64,000 nucleotides of DNA, from positions 1 to 64,000 of the forward strand of contig DAOMNO010000015.1 in assembly GCA_035443885.1 (NCBI GenBank). The letters are read 5' to 3'. This document shows, piece after piece, positions 1-8,269 of this stretch. The translations under genes and the position numbers were made by a program. The notes beneath the pieces were generated by a model. That model was not told where the DNA came from. It ran no database searches and was given only the letters and a program-made list of their open reading frames with translations. Positions within the stretch are counted from its first letter, which is position 1; every line of letters begins with the position of its first letter. The stretch comes from DAOMNO01 sp035443885 (GTDB lineage Bacteria; Planctomycetota; Phycisphaerae; Phycisphaerales; SM1A02).

Positions 1-29
1 ACCGAAGTAGCTGTCCAGTCCCGAGGCCT

Positions 30-49
30 CCGCGGCTCATGAGCCGCGG
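30..49. repeat. 20-bp perfect palindrome at window edge
   Basis: CCGCGGCTCATGAGCCGCGG reads identically on both strands. It lies about 50 bases beyond the stop of the minus-strand gene ending at 101, so it could form the stem of its transcript end, but no T-run follows on the minus strand. The role is not determined. Confidence 0.4.
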
Positions 50-100
50 CCCCATTGAAGCTTGCGCAGTTGCAACACACCCACGCGCCGCATTGGCTCA

Positions 101-424
101 TCAGCGTCTGAATGCCCGCATGATTCGTGCAAGGAAGAGCGCACTCGCCTCTGCACGTTCTCGTTCATACGCGAGCTGCCGTTCTTGAGAGACTTTCACA
201 TGATGGGCACGGACAACTTCGCACGCCTTTTCATAGGCCGTCGTAAACCGCCGATCTGATTGAAACCATCTCGCCGGCGTGCCTCGCCAGATGCCCGCCG
301 CGGCGCATGCGTCAGCGATCGGCGCGTTCGTCCCTTTGATTTTGACTTGCACCAGAGCCTGAAGAAAAGCCCGCTGCTTCGGATTCGAAATGCCGCGCAG
401 GTAGTGCTTTGAGACGTGGTTCAT
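101..424 (-). CDS. Small HTH protein resembling phage terminase small subunit / insertion-element HTH
   Basis: A 107-residue basic protein. The segment NPKQRAFLQAL (residues 14-24), followed by an ACAAAGIWRGTPARWF helix-turn-helix-like stretch (39-54) and a charged helical tail, resembles the N-terminal DNA-binding region of phage terminase small subunits and related insertion-element HTH proteins (family knowledge, no search run). The ATG at 424 overlaps the stop of the preceding ORF (ATGA), which decides this start over a longer GTG/CTG-type extension. No other phage gene is visible, so this is probably a remnant or satellite gene rather than part of a prophage. Family assignment is tentative. 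Confidence 0.5.
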   Translation of the reverse strand: MNHVSKHYLRGISNPKQRAFLQALVQVKIKGTNAPIADACAAAGIWRGTPARWFQSDRRFTTAYEKACEVVRAHHVKVSQERQLAYERERAEASALFLARIMRAFRR

Positions 425-684
425 GGTCGGCCCCCTTCGCGCGCAGATGGCGTGCCTTGAGCCGCATTGACCATCGCGACGATGCCCGCGCGGATCGCAA
501 CCGGCAGCGTCGGCCATGCGTCGATGATTTGCCGCAATTCCAAGCCCGCCAAAGCTGGATCGTCTGTTGAAACGACGGGTAGAATCAACTGTGCGGAGTG
601 TGCGCCGGATTCTGCGCTGCCCACTCCCTCACAAGGCGATTTTTCCAATGATTGTGAATCGTGTTCAAGTCCAGTAACGCTCAT
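421..684 (-). CDS. Short ORF with planctomycete 'AWPTLP' tail, integrase-associated
   Basis: An 87-residue ORF (an upstream GTG at 693 would add three residues). Its second half, LRQIIDAWPTLPVAIRAGIV, resembles a short conserved tail that I recall at or just after tyrosine recombinase genes in planctomycetes; this is recollection, not a search result. The first half (TGLEHDSQSLEKSP) has low complexity and no recognisable domain. It is translationally coupled (ATGA) to the terminase-like HTH gene downstream. No integrase lies upstream: the divergent elbB starts 27 bases away. The pair therefore looks like the surviving end of an integrated element. It may also be non-coding relic sequence. Confidence 0.4.
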   Translation of the reverse strand: MSVTGLEHDSQSLEKSPCEGVGSAESGAHSAQLILPVVSTDDPALAGLELRQIIDAWPTLPVAIRAGIVAMVNAAQGTPSAREGGRP

Positions 685-710
685 TCGCAGCACATCCAGG
701 AGGTGAACTC

Positions 711-1415
711 ATGGCAAACGCACTTCTGATTCTCTCGGGTTGTGGCGTCTATGACGGGTCTGAAATCCACGAATCCGTCTCCGCGTTGCTCCACCTGGAC
801 AGGCATGGCGCGAAGGTAACCTTCGCAGCGCCTGATGTGCCACAGATGCACGTCATCAACCATCTGACCGGCGAACCGATGACCGAAACGCGGCAGGTTC
901 GCATCGAGTCCGCCCGCATCGCGCGCGGTCATGTCGAGAATCTCGCCACAATCAACGGCGCAAACTTTGACGCTGTGATCCTTCCCGGTGGATATGGCGC
1001 TGCGAAGAACCTCTGCAACTTCGCTGTTCAGGGTGCGAAGTGTGAAGTGAACCCGGAAGTTGCTCGTGTGCTGCGTGAGGCACATGCTGCAGGCAAGCCG
1101 ATCGGCCTGATCTGCATCGCGCCGACGATCGGGGCCAAGGTATTCACAGGTTGCACAGTAACCATCGGCACGGATGCTGGCACGGCGCAGGCCATCGAAC
1201 AGATGGGTTCTCATCATCAGCCGCGGCCAAGTGAGGAAGTCTGCGTCGATGAAGCCAATCGGATCGTTTCGACCCCTGCGTACATGTCGGCCGGTCGCAT
1301 CCATCAGGTGTACGAAGGCATTGGCCGCCTCGTGGATAAGGTGCTGATGATGGCGAAGCATCCCGCCCGGCCTAAGGAAGATGCCGGGCAGAAACCGCTT
1401 TCGTCAGTTCGCTAA
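711..1415 (+). CDS. elbB: ElbB/ES1-family glyoxalase III-like DJ-1 superfamily protein
   Basis: 234 residues, close to the family size of about 217 plus a short C-terminal tail. Family hallmarks run through the whole length: ILSGCGVYDGSEIHE near residues 7-21, INHLTGEPMTETR (49-61), LPGGYGAAKNL (91-101), and the nucleophile-elbow cysteine C135 in GLICIAP. ElbB proteins belong to the class-I glutamine-amidotransferase-like/DJ-1 superfamily; E. coli ElbB has weak glyoxalase activity and was linked to isoprenoid synthesis. The start is supported by a strong AGGAGG about 9 bases upstream. It stands alone, divergent from the element remnant, with about 170 bases before the next gene. Cytoplasmic. 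Confidence 0.93.
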   Translation: MANALLILSGCGVYDGSEIHESVSALLHLDRHGAKVTFAAPDVPQMHVINHLTGEPMTETRQVRIESARIARGHVENLATINGANFDAVILPGGYGAAKNLCNFAVQGAKCEVNPEVARVLREAHAAGKPIGLICIAPTIGAKVFTGCTVTIGTDAGTAQAIEQMGSHHQPRPSEEVCVDEANRIVSTPAYMSAGRIHQVYEGIGRLVDKVLMMAKHPARPKEDAGQKPLSSVR

Positions 1416-1582
1416 GGCGGATGCGGCCCTCACGAGGTGAGGAAAACACGCGAATTATTGCTTCCTCACCGCGAAACCCGTATCTTGGTGGTTCTGAATG
1501 CTCCGTGGCGAGGTTGTATCCGCGCGGAAGCAGTTCGGCAGTTGCCCTGCGCCCGGGACATCTGCGTCACTCTGGCTGAACC

Positions 1583-3490
1583 ATGATGAAGAAGAACCAT
1601 GCGCACCTGTTGCTGAAGCCGAGGACGATGACCGTCTTCGCCGCATCCCTTCTGCTCGCGCTGACCGCATGCTCGAATGTTGAGAAAGCCAAGCCTCGCC
1701 CTGAGTCGGCCCGCGTATCCAGCGGATTCGACATCGACGTGCCACAGATCATGCGAGGAACGATCGCGTCAGAAGCCGTGCTTGACGGCTACCTGCCCGT
1801 GGTGGTTCGCGGCTACGGACTGGTCGTCGGCCTGAACGGAACCGGCTGCCGCGATACACCAATGGAAGTACGTGCGCACATGCTTGCTGAGATGGCGCGA
1901 CAAGGTGTTGGCCGCGAGAGTCTTGGCTATGGCCACATGAAGCCGGAAGCGCTGCTTGATTCGCTCGATACAGCGGTCGTCGTCGTTGAGGCCATTATTC
2001 CGCCCGGCGCGGTTGGGCGTCGTTTCAGCCGCGAAGCACTGATGGAAGGCACGAAGATCGATGTGCGCGTGTTTGCCGAGCCTCGCACGGAAACAACGAG
2101 CCTTGAAGGCGGACGTTTGTGGACTGCACCGCTGCGCCCCGGCCCGCTTCGTGCGGGCGGTGGGCAGGCTTCCCCACTGGCGACTGCATCCGGTGAAATC
2201 TTCATCAATCCCTTCGCAGAACCCGGCGCTGTTGAGCGCGATGCGCTCACGCGAACAGTCGGCTTGATCCTCAACGGCGGCGAAGTCATTAAGGATATGC
2301 CGCTCAAACTGCGGCTTGCATACCCGAACCACGTTCGCGCGGCGATGATCCAGAACACGATCAACTCCCGCTTCCCGCGCGAGCCGATGCAACCCGACCC
2401 CACGGCGCGAGGCGAATCTGACAGCGCAATCCGCATCACCGTGCCACCGTCATTCCAATCGCGCACAGACGAGTTCGTCATGCTGCTGAAGCACACGACG
2501 ATTCGCCTTGCTGAGCCGGAAGCGGTCGCGCTCTCTGTCAGGCGACTTCTGCTGGATGACCCCTCACAAGTCATGGAAGCATCCTGGCGATGGCAGGCCC
2601 TCGGCGTTCGATCCCTGCCGATCATCCGTGAGCTTTATGAGTACCCCGAAGAAATGCCGCGGCTCGCTGCCCTTCGCGCGGGCGCCAAACTGGATGACGC
2701 ACTTGTCGTCCCCCACTTGATTGAACTTGCAGAACGAGGGTCGGGGGAGATCAGGCCGCAGTCCATCGAACTGCTGGCGGAGATGAAGCTCAACCCGCGA
2801 ATTGATACATCATTGCGTGCGCTGTTGAACGACGATGATGTTGAAGTCCGGCTGTCAGCCTATGAAGCCCTCATCAAGCGGCGTGATCCGTACATGCGGC
2901 GATACGTCGTTGATGGGCGCAAGTTCATTATTGATGTCGTCCCTTCGGATAAGCCGCTCATCTACATCACGCAGTTCGGCCAGCCCCGCGTGGTGATCTT
3001 CGGCGAAGAACTGGAGATCAAACGCCCGGTGTTCGTCCGGGCGTGGTCGAATCGCCTGATGGTTCGAGATATTGAGAATGCTGAGGACATTGAGGTGTTC
3101 TACCGTCGTACTGCGGACGATCTGCATCCAGTCATCCATCGCCTCGATCCCAACGTGGCCAATGTCGTCAGCTTCCTCGGCCACACAACCACGATCGAAC
3201 GGCCCGATCCCGGCCTCGGCATGAGCTACAGCGAAGCCGTTGGCGCTCTCTATCAAATCTGGAGCCAGCGGTACATCAGCGCCGATTTCAAAGCGGAGCA
3301 GGATCGCATTCTGGCTGCCATTCTGCGGACGGAAATGGCATCAACGGTTGACATGCGGCCAGAGTTTGCTGATGAGGATTCTGAATGGAACGAGGTCAAC
3401 GCACCGCTCAGCGATCTGGATCGGCTGACCCCCGTGGGCGATGCGGGCAGCAGATTCCTGCCGCAAGGCACCCCCGGCGGATCGCGTTAA
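1583..3490 (+). CDS. Lipoprotein with FlgI (flagellar P-ring)-like domain and HEAT-like repeats
   Basis: 635 residues. The N-terminus carries a lipoprotein signal (LLLALTAC, lipid-attachable C30). Residues about 55-300 resemble FlgI, the flagellar P-ring protein: VRGYGLVVGLNGTG, a PPGA/GTKIDVRV block matching the FlgI GQKIDVTV strand, then GLILNGGEVI. Residues about 320-420 look like helical HEAT-type repeats (IIRELYEYPEEMPRLAALR, EVRLSAYEALIK), and a beta-rich C-terminus follows. FlgI itself is a periplasmic, non-lipidated protein of about 370 residues, so this architecture is unusual. No other flagellar gene is in the window and smc follows about 145 bases later, so a role as a true P-ring is uncertain. 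Two adjacent ATGs (1583, 1586) are possible starts; neither has a strong ribosome site. Confidence 0.7.
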   Translation: MMKKNHAHLLLKPRTMTVFAASLLLALTACSNVEKAKPRPESARVSSGFDIDVPQIMRGTIASEAVLDGYLPVVVRGYGLVVGLNGTGCRDTPMEVRAHMLAEMARQGVGRESLGYGHMKPEALLDSLDTAVVVVEAIIPPGAVGRRFSREALMEGTKIDVRVFAEPRTETTSLEGGRLWTAPLRPGPLRAGGGQASPLATASGEIFINPFAEPGAVERDALTRTVGLILNGGEVIKDMPLKLRLAYPNHVRAAMIQNTINSRFPREPMQPDPTARGESDSAIRITVPPSFQSRTDEFVMLLKHTTIRLAEPEAVALSVRRLLLDDPSQVMEASWRWQALGVRSLPIIRELYEYPEEMPRLAALRAGAKLDDALVVPHLIELAERGSGEIRPQSIELLAEMKLNPRIDTSLRALLNDDDVEVRLSAYEALIKRRDPYMRRYVVDGRKFIIDVVPSDKPLIYITQFGQPRVVIFGEELEIKRPVFVRAWSNRLMVRDIENAEDIEVFYRRTADDLHPVIHRLDPNVANVVSFLGHTTTIERPDPGLGMSYSEAVGALYQIWSQRYISADFKAEQDRILAAILRTEMASTVDMRPEFADEDSEWNEVNAPLSDLDRLTPVGDAGSRFLPQGTPGGSR

Positions 3491-3635
3491 TCCCGCCTTC
3501 CTGCTACCATAGATCGTGATTGAGGATTGCCGAAGCCGAGATGGGAGCGTTGCCATCAACCGAGCCGATTCGGCCAGCACCAGCGATTCAGGGGTTCGAG
3601 GATCGAACCCCGGCTTGACAGGAGGTCACCGCCGA

Positions 3636-6600
3636 ATGCGTCTCGCACAGGTTACCCTCGCCGGTTTCAAATCATTCGCCGATCCCACTGTCTTCCGATT
3701 CGATCAACCCATCACGGGTGTTGTCGGTCCCAACGGATGCGGGAAATCCAACGTCGTCGATGCCATCAAATGGGTGCTGGGCGAGCGATCCGCAAAGAGC
3801 TTGCGAGGCGACGCAATGCTCGATGTCATCTTCGCCGGTTCTTCTTCGCGCAAACCGGTCGGCATGGCGAGCGTCACGCTGACATTCGACAACCCGATTG
3901 TCGAAGCCGCCACCCGTCCGATTGCGCAGGCAACCGATTCAGTCATTGAACTGGACGACGAACTGGATAGCGCAGAAGCGCACGATGACGAACGCGAGGG
4001 CCGTTTTCCTTTCGCGACCGAGCCAAGCGGACGGCTGCTGAACATTGAAGCCGATCAGGTGGATGTTACACGCCGGCTCTATCGCGACGGACGCAGCGAG
4101 TACCTCATCAATGGCGCAAAGGTCCGCCTTCGCGATATCAAAGAGCTCTTCATGGACACAGGCATCGGCACGCATGCCTACTCGATCATCGAGCAAGGCC
4201 GCGTGGATGCGATGTTGTTGGCCAATCCTGTTGAACGCCGCGCGATTCTGGAAGAAGCTGCAGGCATCGCCAAGTTCAAGTCGCGTAAAATTGAAGCGCA
4301 GCGGAAGCTGGAACGCGCGGAAGTCAATCTCGTTCGAGTCCGCGAGCAGCTTGCAAACACAGAACGACGCTTGCGGATCGTCAAGGGCCAAGCCGCGAAG
4401 GCAAGGCGATTTAAGGAACTGGATGGGCGCTTCCGCGAACTGCGCGTCGATCTTTCGCTCGATATCTATCACGAACTGCGTGAGCGACTCAATGGCTTGA
4501 CTAGTCGGCTGGCCGATCTCGAAACACACCGGACGGAACTTTCCGAACTGTTGGCCAACCTTGAAGATGGCAAGCAGGAAGCAGAACTGGCACGCCATGA
4601 ACTGCAGAAGCAGCAGCGCGAACTTGAGCAGCATCGCATGCAGTTGATTGCCACCCGCAAGCACGCAGAGCAGCGACGCGAGCTAACACAGCGTAACTTG
4701 ACGGAAACGAATCAGAGCACCGAAGAAGACCGCACGCGGCTCGACGAAATAAAGGCCCGTGCAGAAGACTTGGAACGCCAGATTCAACAGGCAGCATTGC
4801 ACATCGCGACGATGGCGGAACAGGTCGCTGATGCCGAGCGATTGGTTGCATCGTTGAGTGAAGAACGCGCCTCAGCACAACAGAACGTCGTGCGCGTGAA
4901 TGAAGCGATGGAGCAGGCGCGGGATGGCTCGGCTCGATTGGAACGGCAGAAGTCACAACTTACGGCGCGCATCGACTCAATTGATGGCCGAACCGGCGCC
5001 TTGGCTGAGCAAGTCCGCAAGCTGGAAGATCGCGAAAATACCCTCGCGGCCGAGAAGACACAGGCGGACGCCGCCCGCGCCGAAGCAGAGAATTCATTTT
5101 CGGAATCGCGCGCCGCGGTCGAGCAGTCCGAAGCGCAGCTTGCTGAGCATGATCGCACGGTTGCGATGTTCGGCGAGCGACAGGCACAACTCACCGAGCG
5201 ACTCGCCGACGCACGCCACGAGCGCGCCGCGATTGAATCCCGCCGTCATCTGCTGGCGGAAATGCAGGAAGCGCGTGAAGGCCTGGACGACGCCGTCAAG
5301 ACCGTGCTGGACAATCCGGAGAATTTCCCCGGCGTGCGCGGCCTGCTTATCGACGCCATCGATACCGATCGAGAGCACGCGCCGTTGGTTGAAGCTGCCC
5401 TCGGCTCAAATCTCGAACTGCTTTTGTTCAACACATTCGACGATCTTCAACGGCTGGAACCCTCGCTGCGTTCACTGCAAGGCCGTGTCAACTTCGTGGC
5501 GAACGAGTGGCACGTTAACGATGCGCGAAGCAACATGGACGCGATGCGGAGTTGCGGCGTACCGCTGCTTTCACTGCTGCGTGTGCAGGATCACGCCCGC
5601 GCCGCAGTGGAGCGATTGCTCGGCACGACCGTTGTCGTCAACACGCTGGAAGCCGCTTTCATGCTTGCTGCGGGGCCGCTAACAGGTCATCGCTTTGTAA
5701 CACGCTCGGGCGAAGTACTCGAGCCGGATGGACGCATTACGACCGGCCGTGCCGCTGCATCTATGGCTGCTGGCATCGCATCCGGCACGTGGCTCACCCG
5801 CCGAATCGAACTGGGTGAACTGCACGAACAACTCGCTCAGATGGACAAGGCGATCACTTCGTTCAGCTTTGAACTCAACGGCCTGCTCACGGAATCGGCA
5901 CAGGCGCAGCAGGCACAGGAACGAATCGCCTCAGAACTGCACGCCGCCCGTCATGCCGTCGTCGAACGACAGTACCAACTCCAGCGGATCGACAACGACC
6001 TCGCTCGCATTGTGCGCGAGCAAGGCTCGCTGCATCGCGAACGCGCGGAACTCGTTGAACGGCTGGAATCGCTTGCTGAGGAACGTGGCGTTCTCTCACA
6101 GCGCATTGAGGAGACGGAACACGCACTCGCTGAGCATGCGGTAACGATCGAATCCACCGCAACGGAGTATGAACAGGCGAAGACCGCAGTCGAAAGCGTG
6201 CAGGAACGGCTGACCGCAGCAAAGGTCGAACTCAGCCGCGTCGGGCCTGCCCTTGAAGCCGCACGTCGCGAACACCGGCACCTTGAACATGCACGTGACG
6301 AAGCGAATCGCCAGCGTGAAACACTGACACAGCAGCTCCATCGCAGGCTGTCGCAGATTGAGCAGTACGAAGCAACGATTGCGGATGCGGTGAACGAAGG
6401 CGAACGAGCAGGTAAGGAGCTTGAGCGCGTCACAAGCGAAGCAGATGCGATGAGCGGGCGTCTTAATGATGCTGGCAGCCGCGTGGAAGAAGCCCTCAGC
6501 CTGCTCAATGATGCTCGCACGCGCGCCTCACAACTTGATCGAGACTATCACGCGCTGGAAATCAGCCGTCGCGAAGTGGAAGTGAAGCGCGAAGCCATCG

Positions 6601-7499
6601 AAGAACGCACACTCGCTGATCTGGAACTCGATCTGGCAGAAGCATACGTTCCCTATCGCGCCCGGCGTGAGGAAGAGGGTTTCGCTGCGATTGATCGAGA
6701 ACCCGCCGAAGCAGAAATTGAAGCATTACGCCAGGAGATTCGCAAACTGGGCAATGTGAATCTTGATGCGATTGAAGAAGAGAATGCGCTGGAAGAGCGC
6801 AACCTTGATCTCATCAAGCAGGTCGAAGACATTGACAGCGCGGTCAAGCAACTGCAAACGCTGATCCAGCAGCTTGATGACAGCTCTCGCCACCGCTTTG
6901 AGGAGACGTTCAACGCCATTCGCGCAAACTTCGCAGGTCCCGAAGGCATGTTCCGCAGATTGTTCGGCGGCGGCTCCGCAGACATCTATCTCGTGCCGGA
7001 TGAAGAAGGGAACATCGATTGGCTGGAGTCCGGCATCGAAGTCAGGGCCAAGCCGCCCGGTAAGGAACCTCGCGTCATCTCGCAACTTTCAGGCGGCGAG
7101 AAAGCCATGACCGCCGTTGCCATGCTCATGGCGATCTTCAAGAGCAAACCGTCACCCTTCTGCGTACTGGACGAAGTGGACGCCGCACTGGACGAAGCGA
7201 ACGTCGAGCGTTTCTGCCGCGTGTTGACGCCGTTCCTTGACAAGAGCCACTTCATCATCATCACACACCACAAGCGCACCATGCAGGTGTGCGATCAACT
7301 CTACGGCGTGACAATGCAGGAGCGAGGCGTCTCCAAGCGCGTGGCCGTTCGCGTTGAGGAGGTCGGCGCGGACGGACGCATCGCCAAGGAAGCCGTTGAA
7401 CTCGCGGAAGCGCGCGAAGAGATGGAGCCGCCGATTGTGGAAACCACGCGGACGAGTGCACTCAGGCGAAACCTTGAAGAAGCTTGGGCGTCGGACTAG
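3636..7499 (+). CDS. smc: Chromosome segregation ATPase SMC
   Basis: 1287 residues with the full SMC plan: Walker A GPNGCGKS (31-38), Q-loop/insert region, long coiled coil, hinge around residues 555-700 (FPGVRGLLIDAID to VLEPDGRITTG), second coil, signature LSGGEKAM (about 1151) and Walker B VLDEVDAALDE (about 1175). It forms dimers that compact and segregate the chromosome. The start at 3636 is set by AGGAGGT ending 9 bases upstream; the reading frame is open further upstream, but that segment is not SMC-like. Compared with typical SMC (about 1190) the head holds an extra acidic stretch of about 45 residues near 90-138, rich in D/E, between the FDNP strand and VTRRLYRDG. ScpA/ScpB are not nearby. 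rsmG follows after 18 bases. Confidence 0.97.
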   Translation: MRLAQVTLAGFKSFADPTVFRFDQPITGVVGPNGCGKSNVVDAIKWVLGERSAKSLRGDAMLDVIFAGSSSRKPVGMASVTLTFDNPIVEAATRPIAQATDSVIELDDELDSAEAHDDEREGRFPFATEPSGRLLNIEADQVDVTRRLYRDGRSEYLINGAKVRLRDIKELFMDTGIGTHAYSIIEQGRVDAMLLANPVERRAILEEAAGIAKFKSRKIEAQRKLERAEVNLVRVREQLANTERRLRIVKGQAAKARRFKELDGRFRELRVDLSLDIYHELRERLNGLTSRLADLETHRTELSELLANLEDGKQEAELARHELQKQQRELEQHRMQLIATRKHAEQRRELTQRNLTETNQSTEEDRTRLDEIKARAEDLERQIQQAALHIATMAEQVADAERLVASLSEERASAQQNVVRVNEAMEQARDGSARLERQKSQLTARIDSIDGRTGALAEQVRKLEDRENTLAAEKTQADAARAEAENSFSESRAAVEQSEAQLAEHDRTVAMFGERQAQLTERLADARHERAAIESRRHLLAEMQEAREGLDDAVKTVLDNPENFPGVRGLLIDAIDTDREHAPLVEAALGSNLELLLFNTFDDLQRLEPSLRSLQGRVNFVANEWHVNDARSNMDAMRSCGVPLLSLLRVQDHARAAVERLLGTTVVVNTLEAAFMLAAGPLTGHRFVTRSGEVLEPDGRITTGRAAASMAAGIASGTWLTRRIELGELHEQLAQMDKAITSFSFELNGLLTESAQAQQAQERIASELHAARHAVVERQYQLQRIDNDLARIVREQGSLHRERAELVERLESLAEERGVLSQRIEETEHALAEHAVTIESTATEYEQAKTAVESVQERLTAAKVELSRVGPALEAARREHRHLEHARDEANRQRETLTQQLHRRLSQIEQYEATIADAVNEGERAGKELERVTSEADAMSGRLNDAGSRVEEALSLLNDARTRASQLDRDYHALEISRREVEVKREAIEERTLADLELDLAEAYVPYRARREEEGFAAIDREPAEAEIEALRQEIRKLGNVNLDAIEEENALEERNLDLIKQVEDIDSAVKQLQTLIQQLDDSSRHRFEETFNAIRANFAGPEGMFRRLFGGGSADIYLVPDEEGNIDWLESGIEVRAKPPGKEPRVISQLSGGEKAMTAVAMLMAIFKSKPSPFCVLDEVDAALDEANVERFCRVLTPFLDKSHFIIITHHKRTMQVCDQLYGVTMQERGVSKRVAVRVEEVGADGRIAKEAVELAEAREEMEPPIVETTRTSALRRNLEEAWASD

Positions 7500-7517
7500 G
7501 TACACTGGCGGCACGTT

Positions 7518-8225
7518 ATGATCCCGCCGCCCCCCATTTTCCTAGAACACGCTGCCGCGCTCAGTATCGCCTTTGAACCGGGCGACCTTGATCGTCTTGG
7601 TGTTTTTCTTGATCTTCTGCTCGAAGCAAATACCCGCTTTAACCTGACTACGGTTACAGACCCTGCGGAAGCGTGGATTCGCCACATCCTCGACAGCCTT
7701 TCGCTCCTGTCGGTCATCGCCAGCGCGGAGCCGAAGACCATCATGGATGTCGGTTCCGGCGGCGGACTGCCCGGCATACCTCTGGCCATCGTGCTACCGC
7801 ATGTTCAATTCACTTTGCTTGAAGCGACCGGCAAGAAGGCGACGTTCCTTCAGGAAGTCGTGCATGAAATGGGCCTGACCAATGTGCAAGTCGTAAATGA
7901 TCGCGCGGAGACCGTCGGCTGTGATCGCGAGCATTATCGCGAGAAATACGACATGGTCACTTCCCGTGCAGTCGGTCGGCTGGCTGTGCTGCTGGAACTG
8001 ACTTCGCCGTTCGCTCGGGCGGGCGGACATGTCGTCGCTATCAAGGGGGAGAAAGCGCAAGAGGAGATTGAGGAAGCAAAAGGCGCTTTGCATCGACTTC
8101 ACTGCCAGGTGGCAGAGACGATCCGCACCGCGACAAACACGATTGTCGTCATTGAGAAGCTGCGCCCCACGCCGAAGATGTATCCTCGCCGACCGGGTGA
8201 GCCTAAGCGTGTGCCGCTGCAGTAG
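7518..8225 (+). CDS. rsmG: 16S rRNA (guanine527-N7)-methyltransferase RsmG
   Basis: 235 residues, the usual size for RsmG (GidB). SAM-binding motif DVGSGGGLPGIPLAI around residues 76-90, the upstream NLTTVTDPAEAWIRHILDSL signature, and the TSRAVGRL segment are all present. The enzyme methylates N7 of G527 in 16S rRNA in the cytoplasm; its loss gives low-level streptomycin resistance in other bacteria. It follows smc after 18 bases, so the two are probably co-transcribed. No mnmG (gidA), its common neighbour elsewhere, is in the window. Confidence 0.95.
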   Translation: MIPPPPIFLEHAAALSIAFEPGDLDRLGVFLDLLLEANTRFNLTTVTDPAEAWIRHILDSLSLLSVIASAEPKTIMDVGSGGGLPGIPLAIVLPHVQFTLLEATGKKATFLQEVVHEMGLTNVQVVNDRAETVGCDREHYREKYDMVTSRAVGRLAVLLELTSPFARAGGHVVAIKGEKAQEEIEEAKGALHRLHCQVAETIRTATNTIVVIEKLRPTPKMYPRRPGEPKRVPLQ

Positions 8226-8269
8226 ATGCACATTGATCGTGTTTGAAGCGCCCCGCGTACAATCCGCAC

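Noticed and set aside
681..1361. 226-codon open frame on the minus strand
   Set aside because: Antisense shadow of elbB, whose plus-strand protein is conserved along its whole length.
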